Origin: Chitinophagales bacterium
GTDB lineage: Bacteria > Bacteroidota > Bacteroidia > Chitinophagales > CAIODY01
Direction: 5' to 3'
NCBI GenBank assembly: GCA_023251415.1
Contig: JAHEYX010000124.1
Span: 1 to 8,291, forward strand
DNA: 8,291 bases
The position numbers and the translations under genes were made by a program. Positions 1 through 5,263 of this stretch are shown here, one piece after another. The notes under the pieces are model-generated. The model was not told where the DNA came from, did not search any database, and saw nothing but the letters and a program-made list of their open reading frames with translations. Positions within the stretch are counted from its first letter, which is position 1, and each line of letters opens with the position of its first letter.

Positions 1-273
1 TTATTGGTGCATGATATGGGACCCGGATTAGATGATGGGTATACCGAAGGAACAGCGGGTACTGCTGAATGGCGCACTACACCATTATGGGGCTTAGGAT
101 TGGCTGGCGATGCACAAGGTGGTCGATTGTTTCTTTTACATGATGGACGTGCAGCCAGTATCGAAGAAGCCATTCAATTACACGGTGGTGAAGCAAGCGT
201 GAGTGCCACTAAATTCAAAGCTTTAAGTGAAGCCGACAAACAAGCATTATTAGCCTTTTTAAACTCTTTATAA
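1..273 (+). CDS. Di-heme oxidoreductase (DUF1111/DHOR family), C-terminal fragment
   Basis: The reading frame is open from the first base, so the gene starts outside the window and only about the last 90 residues are seen. They match the C-terminal end of the DUF1111 di-heme oxidoreductases, periplasmic c-type cytochromes distantly related to MauG and di-heme peroxidases. Recognisable pieces are HDMGPGL near the start of the fragment, EWRTTPLWGLG, FLLHDGRAASIEEAI, HGGEA, and the closing pattern ALSEADKQALLAFLNSL. The CxxCH heme-attachment sites would lie upstream and cannot be checked. The internal ATG at 16-18 sits inside the conserved HDMG motif and is not a real start. The gene ends 6 bases before a porin-like gene, so the two are probably cotranscribed. 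In this phylum DHOR genes often sit with imelysin-type genes, but none is visible here. Substrate unknown. Confidence 0.85.
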   Translation, partial: LLVHDMGPGLDDGYTEGTAGTAEWRTTPLWGLGLAGDAQGGRLFLLHDGRAASIEEAIQLHGGEASVSATKFKALSEADKQALLAFLNSL

Positions 274-279
274 TTTGTA

Positions 280-1545
280 ATGAAATTTTCCATGAATCGT
301 TTTGCTCTTCTTATTTTAGTAGTAGTTGGTCTTTCAAATCATGCTTTTGCGCAAATTGACAGCAGTTTGTTGAAGCATACCGAAACACCGCAACAACAAC
401 AAAAGCTTAATATGGATGCGGTGTACAACCGCCCATTTTTGAAATTAAATAAATTGCCGGTTGCTTTAGGTGGTTATGTAGAAAGCAATTACCAATACCT
501 TATGACGGATCGAGTAGGTGACGGACATGAATTTCAATTTCGTCGATTAAGTTTATTTGTTGCTTCGAGCATCAGTAAACGCATTAAATTTTTATCGGAA
601 ATAGAATTCGAAAACGATAAGGACGAGCAGTTAGAAGGCAAACCCATGGAGATTTCGATTGAATATGCAGCTATTGATGTTGAATTTCATCCTTTATTAA
701 ATTTACGCAGTGGAATTATTGTTAATCCGATTGGTTCTTTTAATCAAAATCACGACGGTCCGAAATGGGAATTTGTAGATCGTCCAATTCCGGCCACGCA
801 ACTGTTACCGGCTACTTTCAGCAATGCAGGGTTTGGTTTATATGGTAAACACTTCTATAAAAAATGGTATTGGGGTTATGAATTGTATCTCACGAACGGA
901 CTCGATAATACCATTATCGATAATGATTTGAACAAAACCTATTTGCCGCATGCCAATGAGAACTCCGCTAAATTATCTACTTCAAACAGTGGCAGTCCGT
1001 TGTTTACGGGCAAAATAGCGGTTCGTCACAGTGCTATAGGCGAATTTGGTTTATCGTATATGAACGGGGTTTATAATAAATGGATGCAAGCCGGAATTCA
1101 GATTGATCATAAACGCACCGCCTCAGTGGTAGCCTTGGATTATGCCGGTACGCTTAATAAAACAAAAACTGCTATTACGGCTGAATTGGCGTATGTCAAT
1201 GTACAACTGCCGGCTAATTATTTCGAACAATTTGGAAGTAAACAATATGGTGGCTTTGTGGATTTGGTGCAGCCTGTTTACAAACACCGTATTTTAGGAT
1301 GGGAGCAAGCATGCGTAAATTTGGCTGTGCGAGTGGAATATGTAGATTGGAACTGTGGAACATTTGTTGGAAGCACACAAAATAAGGCGGATGATTTGTG
1401 GAGTATAATGCCGGCTATTTCGTTTCGACCAACACCGGCAACGGTTTTCCGCGTGAATTACCGTTATCAAAAGCAACGCGATTTAATCGGCAATCCTCCG
1501 GCAACTACCGGTGGCGTATTGGTTGGGGTTTCCACTTATTTTTAA
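280..1545 (+). CDS. Outer-membrane porin-like beta-barrel protein (Porin O/P type)
   Basis: This is a 421-residue protein with a Sec signal peptide (residues 1-24, cleavage expected after AFA before Q25). A short Q-rich linker (about 38-42) follows, then alternating beta-strands typical of an outer-membrane barrel. Segments resembling phosphate-selective porin O/P family proteins include LGGYVESNY (63-71), FRRLSLFV (87-94), the acidic EIEFEND (107-113), and the stretch from LRSGIIVNP to WEFVDRP (142-169). The protein ends in STYF, and the terminal phenylalanine is the usual signal for outer-membrane assembly. It should form a diffusion channel or substrate-binding pore; the substrate cannot be told, and phosphate is not implied. 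It starts 6 bases after the di-heme oxidoreductase, suggesting one operon. The ATG at 280 is chosen because it gives a basic n-region, but the ATG at 292 (M5) would also leave a workable signal peptide. No clear terminator follows. Confidence 0.78.
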   Translation: MKFSMNRFALLILVVVGLSNHAFAQIDSSLLKHTETPQQQQKLNMDAVYNRPFLKLNKLPVALGGYVESNYQYLMTDRVGDGHEFQFRRLSLFVASSISKRIKFLSEIEFENDKDEQLEGKPMEISIEYAAIDVEFHPLLNLRSGIIVNPIGSFNQNHDGPKWEFVDRPIPATQLLPATFSNAGFGLYGKHFYKKWYWGYELYLTNGLDNTIIDNDLNKTYLPHANENSAKLSTSNSGSPLFTGKIAVRHSAIGEFGLSYMNGVYNKWMQAGIQIDHKRTASVVALDYAGTLNKTKTAITAELAYVNVQLPANYFEQFGSKQYGGFVDLVQPVYKHRILGWEQACVNLAVRVEYVDWNCGTFVGSTQNKADDLWSIMPAISFRPTPATVFRVNYRYQKQRDLIGNPPATTGGVLVGVSTYF

Positions 1546-1636
1546 TAACCGCTTATTTAATTGCCAATTTATCGCTGCGTAAGCTGTTGATATAAAGGCT
1601 TTTGTAGGATAGTGAGTAATTTTATGGCGCAAAAAC

Positions 1637-1666
1637 TTGTTTCCTAAACTTTCACTTTTATCTTTG
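1637..1666 (+). promoter_or_regulatory. Bacteroidota-type promoter for the riboswitch and propeller gene
   Basis: A TTG at 1637-1639 is followed after exactly 19 bases by TATCTTTG (1659-1666), a full match to the TAnnTTTG -7 element of the housekeeping sigma factor in this phylum. The expected transcription start, around 1670-1672, falls on the first bases of helix P1 of the B12 aptamer, so the mRNA would begin with the riboswitch. The 90 bases before it (1546-1636) show no gene and no convincing terminator for the porin gene, so some read-through from upstream is possible. Confidence 0.8.
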
Positions 1667-1668
1667 TC

Positions 1669-1829
1669 GGGCAATAGGTTGATAGCAATATCATTAAAAG
1701 GGAATGAAGTGAAATTCTTCGACACTCCCCGGTGCTGTGAGCTCTTAAAGAAAACTGTTTTATAAATACCACTGAAATTTCGGGAAGGTAAAAACAGTAG
1801 AGCCAAGTCAGAAGACCTGCCCCTTGCAC
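1669..1829 (+). promoter_or_regulatory. Cobalamin (vitamin B12) riboswitch aptamer
   Basis: The layout follows the cobalamin riboswitch consensus element by element. P1: GCAA 1671-1674 with TTGC 1824-1827, extended by AGGT 1676-1679 with ACCT 1815-1818. P2 hairpin: TGAT 1680-1683 with ATCA 1690-1693. Core: AAAAGGGAA (1696-1704), the GAAGTGAAATTCTTC arm, then CTCCCC and GCTGTGA (1734-1740), equivalent to the family's ACTGTAA. GCTCT 1741-1745 pairs with AGAGC 1799-1803. ACTGTTTT 1754-1761 pairs perfectly with AAAACAGT 1791-1798. The conserved hairpin ACCACTG...CGGGAAGGT spans 1768-1789, with TACC/GGTA closing. The B12 box AGCCAAGTCAGAAGACCTGCC lies around 1801-1821, with CAGAAGACCTGCC very close to the canonical CAGGAGACCTGCC. 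The aptamer binds adenosyl- or other cobalamins and normally lowers expression when B12 is abundant. It controls the propeller gene at 1951 and no other gene before the terminator. Confidence 0.95.
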
Positions 1830-1834
1830 AATTG

Positions 1835-1947
1835 TTTAACTTTCGGGTGAAAGGTTAAAGGTGTCCTTCCGACGCAGCTAGTGTTATAGCTTAGTTTGGC
1901 CCTTTATGCTACATCCGCCAAATTTATTATTCTGCTAAAACACCTTT
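1835..1947 (+). promoter_or_regulatory. Probable expression platform of the B12 riboswitch
   Basis: Just after the aptamer, TTTAACTTTC (1835-1844) and GAAAGGTTAAA (1849-1859) form a 10-bp hairpin with one bulged G and a GGGT loop. No T-run follows, so it is not an intrinsic terminator. AAAGGTGT (1857-1864) is perfectly complementary to ACACCTTT (1940-1947), which ends three bases before the ATG at 1951. The two structures share bases 1857-1859 and partly exclude each other. A small hairpin AGCTA/TAGCT (1876-1891) lies between. This fits control of translation start by occlusion of the initiation region, but it is inferred from base pairing alone. The hairpin also lies where many cobalamin riboswitches carry a loop that docks onto the aptamer. 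Confidence 0.55.
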
Positions 1948-1950
1948 TCA

Positions 1951-3255
1951 ATGAAAAAAAATCTACTTTCTTTCGCCTTGTTGCTATTGGCAATGACTGC
2001 TACTTTTGCTCAACAAGCTTATTTGAATCAAGTTATTGTATTAAACGAAGGGTATTATAATTATACCACTCAAACACAGGATGTGCCGGTTACTATTGGC
2101 ACTTACAATCCAACTACTAAAGTGTATCATGCATTTGATACCATTGCCGGAAGCCGTTTTGCAACTGATGTATTGGTTGATAACAATACCATTTATGCTG
2201 CAGCAGATAATAAAATCAATATGTATGATGCCAATTCGTATGCTTTATTGCACAGCGTTGCAGTACCGGGCGTTCGTAAATTAGCGATTTGGAATAACCA
2301 ATTGTTGGTTTCGAGAGGCGAGTATTTGGTTACTTATAACAGCTATTTCCAGGTATATGATAAATCTAATCTATCGTTTATTTATGATTTAACTACTGCC
2401 AACGGTCCGCAATATGCAGCCGATAAAATTGTGGTTCAAAATGATATCGCTTATTTAGCGGTTAACAACGGATTTGATTTTGGTAATTACAAAGGGCTCA
2501 TTGGAGTAATTGATTTAACCAATCATACTTATGGTGCTGAAATTCAATTGCCTAACGCAGCTACCAATCCCGAAAATTTAATGATTGCCGGAGGTACCGA
2601 TTTGGTTACGTTAAATAATAACGATTTTACTAATTCAAGTGTAAGCAAAATCGGAATTGGTTCAGGCACCGGTACTACAAATATTGTTGTGAGCGGAAGT
2701 GGTTGCAGTACTTCAGCTTTAGCAGCTATAACCGGTACTCATTACGTTTTATACCAAGCCTTTGGAGATATGCAATTGGGTAAATACGATTTGAATAACA
2801 ATACCATTGCTGCTCCGGTAGCCATCAACAAATCAATTTACGGTATTGCTATTAATCCAATGAACAATGAAATTTATACCGGTGTTACCGATTTTTCTAC
2901 TTTTGGAAAAGTATACATTCATTATGCAAACGGCTTCCCGCGCGATTCGTTCAATGTAAGTGTTAGTCCCGGAAATATGGCCTTTGATTTCCGTATTAAT
3001 TCCGGTATTGAACAAGTTAATGCGAATGAAGGTTTAAAAGTTATTAATAGCTTGGTTGAAAATCAAGTTGAAATTAGCGTAAACACAGAAAAAGCAACTT
3101 CTATCAGCATTATTGATGCAGCCGGTAAAACGGTTCAAACCGGAATGTACAATCCTTCGGTTAAAATCCAACAGTTTGATGTAACTACATTGGCTAACGG
3201 AATGTATTTGATTCGTTCGGGTAATGGAGCAAGTGCAAGATTTATTAAAATGTAA
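1951..3255 (+). CDS. T9SS-sorted beta-propeller protein (DUF5074/YncE-like), B12-regulated, candidate BtuG analogue
   Basis: This is a 434-residue exported protein. Residues 1-20 form a Sec signal peptide (basic MKKN, a leucine-rich core, cleavage after TFA before QQ). There is no cysteine at the cleavage site, so it is not a lipoprotein. Residues about 27-350 are repeated beta-strand units of a propeller. They open with VIVLNEGYYN, like the 'NEG' start of DUF5074 proteins, and continue with recurring units such as NNTIYAAADNKINMYD, NDIAYLAV, LIGVIDLT and MNNEIYTGV. Residues about 355-434 are a type A T9SS C-terminal sorting domain, ending in LANGMYLIRSGNGASARFIKM-type sequence, which directs secretion and surface attachment. 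The gene lies alone behind a cobalamin riboswitch and before a terminator. BtuG of Bacteroides is a surface propeller that captures B12 for BtuB, so a B12-binding role is a reasonable inference. No TonB-dependent receptor is adjacent. A different ligand or a purely structural role is possible. Confidence 0.82.
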   Translation: MKKNLLSFALLLLAMTATFAQQAYLNQVIVLNEGYYNYTTQTQDVPVTIGTYNPTTKVYHAFDTIAGSRFATDVLVDNNTIYAAADNKINMYDANSYALLHSVAVPGVRKLAIWNNQLLVSRGEYLVTYNSYFQVYDKSNLSFIYDLTTANGPQYAADKIVVQNDIAYLAVNNGFDFGNYKGLIGVIDLTNHTYGAEIQLPNAATNPENLMIAGGTDLVTLNNNDFTNSSVSKIGIGSGTGTTNIVVSGSGCSTSALAAITGTHYVLYQAFGDMQLGKYDLNNNTIAAPVAINKSIYGIAINPMNNEIYTGVTDFSTFGKVYIHYANGFPRDSFNVSVSPGNMAFDFRINSGIEQVNANEGLKVINSLVENQVEISVNTEKATSISIIDAAGKTVQTGMYNPSVKIQQFDVTTLANGMYLIRSGNGASARFIKM

Positions 3256-3278
3256 GTTTTTAAACAAGATTTTTTGTT

Positions 3279-3315
3279 AAAAGCAGTTGTTACTTCTCGT
3301 AGCAACTGCTTTTTT
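3279..3315 (+). terminator. Intrinsic terminator of the propeller gene
   Basis: A 15-bp stem, AAAAGCAGTTGTTAC (3279-3293) with GTAGCAACTGCTTTT (3299-3313), contains one T-G wobble, has a TTCTC loop and leads into a run of six T (3310-3315). It lies 24 bases after the stop codon and closes the B12-regulated unit as a single gene. Confidence 0.93.
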
Positions 3316-3410
3316 ATTTGGGTAAATGGGTAAAAATCCGGCTGTCGGAAACAAGAATTGAAAATGAAACTTTTATATATTAATACCCGTTTGTCCTATT
3401 TATTTTTTTT

Positions 3411-3444
3411 AATTTATTTTAATAAATTATTTCAGATAATTTTG
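3411..3444 (+). promoter_or_regulatory. Possible promoter of the response regulator, with AT-rich palindrome
   Basis: TAATTTTG (3437-3444) matches the TAnnTTTG -7 element, but no TTG lies 19-20 bases upstream. A perfect palindrome AATTTATT-TT-AATAAATT (3411-3428) sits directly before it and could be an operator. The base composition here is so AT-rich that both could occur by chance. The rest of the 3316-3581 spacer shows only AT-rich runs and no gene. Confidence 0.3.
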
Positions 3445-3581
3445 TGTATAGTATTTTATTTTTCAATTCATTAAGTAATTTTTCTTTTTTAATTATTTTC
3501 AATTTTAGTGTAACTAATTAAAATCATTTGTAAATTAATTTTTTCCGTTTATATTTATCCAAATTAACGCATATCAATACT

Positions 3582-4262
3582 ATGGTAGGAACACCCATCA
3601 CTACGCCCATACGTATTCTTATCGCTGATGATCACGACTTATTCAGAGATGGTTTACGCCAATTAATCACCGGTATTTCAAATTTTGAATTACTCGGTGA
3701 AGCAGCCAATGGACAAGAATTAATCGAGTTGGCTCGCAAATTAAAACCGGATGTTATATTAACTGATATTCGAATGCCGCATTTAGATGGTATTCAAGCA
3801 GTTAGTGTAATTAAAGAAGAATTTCCGGATATTCAAGTCATTGCTTTAACCTTGTACCAGGATGATGAATTGATAGTTCGCATGTTGGATGCCGGAGCTA
3901 AAGGCTATATCACCAAAGAAACTGATCGAGAAGAGGTGATAGAAGCCATTTATGCGGTTTCTAACAAAAAGAATTACTTCTCCTTTGAAGTGGGCAAGAA
4001 ATTTCATCATTTGATTGCTAACAGCAGCTTCAACCCGTACAAAAAGGTGGAAGAACCTAAATTCAACGAACATGAATTGGAATTGATGATGTGGTTGTGT
4101 AAGGGATTGTCAGCCAAAGAAATAGCTGTAGAAATGAATGCTTCAGTTCGTACGGTTGAAGGGTGGAAATTGCGTTTACAAGAGCGTCTTGGCCTCAAGA
4201 ATTCAATGAGCATTGCTATTTATGCCATCAAACACAATATTATACCGGTTGAAGCTTTGTAA
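3582..4262 (+). CDS. Response regulator, NarL/LuxR type
   Basis: This is a 226-residue two-component response regulator. The receiver domain (about 10-128) has the acidic pair D16-D17 in LIADDHD, the phospho-acceptor D62 in LTDIRMP, T90 in ALT, and K112 in YITKE, so all key catalytic residues are present. A linker (130-160) leads to a LuxR-type helix-turn-helix domain (about 161-220) with the recognition region GLSAKEIAVEMNASVRTVEGW and LGLKNSMSIAIYAI. On phosphorylation by a sensor kinase it should bind DNA and regulate transcription. No histidine kinase is within the window, so its partner and target genes are unknown. A second possible start is not needed: the ATG at 3582 gives a short extra N-terminus (MVGTPITTP) before the first beta-strand. 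It has its own AT-rich upstream region and ends one base from the convergent ABC ATPase gene. Confidence 0.93.
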   Translation: MVGTPITTPIRILIADDHDLFRDGLRQLITGISNFELLGEAANGQELIELARKLKPDVILTDIRMPHLDGIQAVSVIKEEFPDIQVIALTLYQDDELIVRMLDAGAKGYITKETDREEVIEAIYAVSNKKNYFSFEVGKKFHHLIANSSFNPYKKVEEPKFNEHELELMMWLCKGLSAKEIAVEMNASVRTVEGWKLRLQERLGLKNSMSIAIYAIKHNIIPVEAL

Positions 4263-4263
4263 A

Positions 4264-5187
4264 TTAGATGATTCCGGATTGTGTGGTGATTTCTAAGAAA
4301 TACTCTTCTAATGAGCGTAAAGGAACAATAGAGGAAACAGAAATCCCATTGCTAACCAATAATTGATTGAGTAGTGCGATTTCATTGTTTTCCATATGAA
4401 TAACCAACTTGTTAGTCGACCAGGTATGGGTGAATTTGGCAAATGCCGAAGTAGCAAGCACTTGTTTTGCTTTATCAGCATCACTAACTTCAAAAGTGAC
4501 TTTTAAATCACGTAAGCTTAATAATTCTTCCACCGTTCCACTTGTAACGCCTTTCCCTTGATACATGATCATCATGCGGTTACAAGTCATTTCGACTTCA
4601 TGCAACAAGTGCGAAGAATGAAAAATGGTTTTACCTTGTTCTTTGCTCAGCAAATTAATTAAATCACGAATTTCAACGATACCTTTTGGATCTAAACCGG
4701 TCGTTGGTTCATCTAAAATGATTAATTCCGGATCGTGTATTAAGGCTTGAGCTAAACCCAAACGTTGTTTCATTCCATGCGAAAACGTTTTAACTTTACT
4801 TTTGGCACGATCACCTAATCCAACCAATTCCAGTACTTCCATCAAACGCTTGTTAGAGGAATCGGTTTCGCTCAAACGTGCTAATAATTCGAGGTTTTTT
4901 ATAGCACTCAAGTACAAGTAGAAATCGGGTTTTTCTACGATGGCGCCAATGTCACGTAAAATAGCTATCCGATTGGAGGCGAATTCTTTACCAAAAATTT
5001 TAATGCTTCCGGAAGTAGGTTTAATCAAACCAAGCAGCATTCGAATGGTTGTACTTTTTCCGGCACCATTAGGCCCTAAGAAGCCAAATACATCTCCCTT
5101 ATATACTTGCAAATCTAATCCGTTTACCGCATTTCGATCATCATAAGCTTTAACAAGCTGATTGGTTTCAATAATTAATTCAGGCAT
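4264..5187 (-). CDS. ABC transporter ATP-binding protein (BcrA/NatA-like), without adjacent permease
   Basis: This is a 307-residue ATPase subunit of an ABC exporter. Motifs in order: Walker A GPNGAGKST (38-46); a glutamate (E85, in AIVEKPDFY) where most ABC proteins have the Q-loop glutamine, a feature of BcrA and lantibiotic-immunity type ATPases; signature SHGMKQR (136-142); Walker B LIILDEP with D159 and catalytic E160; D-loop GLD (164-166); and switch H193 in SSHLLHE. Residues 225-307 form the variable C-terminal extension common in this subgroup. It should power a separate membrane permease, but none is encoded on either side. Downstream is the convergent response regulator and upstream is gyrB. 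It begins about 25 bases after the poly-T tract of the gyrB terminator, leaving little room for a promoter, so expression may rely on read-through. Substrate unknown; drug, peptide or sodium export are options known from relatives. Confidence 0.92.
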   Translation of the reverse strand: MPELIIETNQLVKAYDDRNAVNGLDLQVYKGDVFGFLGPNGAGKSTTIRMLLGLIKPTSGSIKIFGKEFASNRIAILRDIGAIVEKPDFYLYLSAIKNLELLARLSETDSSNKRLMEVLELVGLGDRAKSKVKTFSHGMKQRLGLAQALIHDPELIILDEPTTGLDPKGIVEIRDLINLLSKEQGKTIFHSSHLLHEVEMTCNRMMIMYQGKGVTSGTVEELLSLRDLKVTFEVSDADKAKQVLATSAFAKFTHTWSTNKLVIHMENNEIALLNQLLVSNGISVSSIVPLRSLEEYFLEITTQSGII

Positions 5188-5211
5188 TCGCAGCTATTTT
5201 GGTTCAGGTAG

Positions 5212-5243
5212 AAAAAAAGTGCCGATAACTAAATCGGCACTTT
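5212..5243 (-). terminator. Intrinsic terminator of gyrB
   Basis: On the minus strand an 11-bp perfect stem (AAAGTGCCGAT at 5216-5226 with ATCGGCACTTT at 5233-5243, written in + orientation) has a six-base loop. It is followed by a run of seven T, seen as A at 5212-5218 on the + strand. It lies 20 bases after the gyrB stop codon and before the ABC ATPase start. Confidence 0.92.
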
Positions 5244-5263
5244 CAAAATTGGTAGGTTTATGA

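Noticed and set aside
1483..1806. Open frame on the minus strand (107 codons) across the porin end and the riboswitch
   Set aside because: It overlaps the porin gene and most of a well-supported B12 aptamer on the opposite strand, and its translation resembles no protein type. It is a chance frame.
1835..1870. Intrinsic terminator after the B12 aptamer
   Set aside because: The hairpin is followed by GGTGTCCTTCC, with no T-run, so transcription termination is not supported here.
2040..2300. Overlapping small frame inside the propeller gene (2081-2284)
   Set aside because: It lies in another frame of a clearly coding region, and its translation has the skewed composition of an out-of-frame reading.
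3316..3581. Small gene or non-coding RNA in the AT-rich spacer
   Set aside because: Only AT-rich runs and a simple palindrome are visible, with no credible coding frame or stable GC-containing structure.
3582..4262. Quorum-sensing LuxR protein
   Set aside because: The N-terminal domain is a phosphorylation receiver with D16, D17, D62, T90 and K112, not an autoinducer-binding domain.
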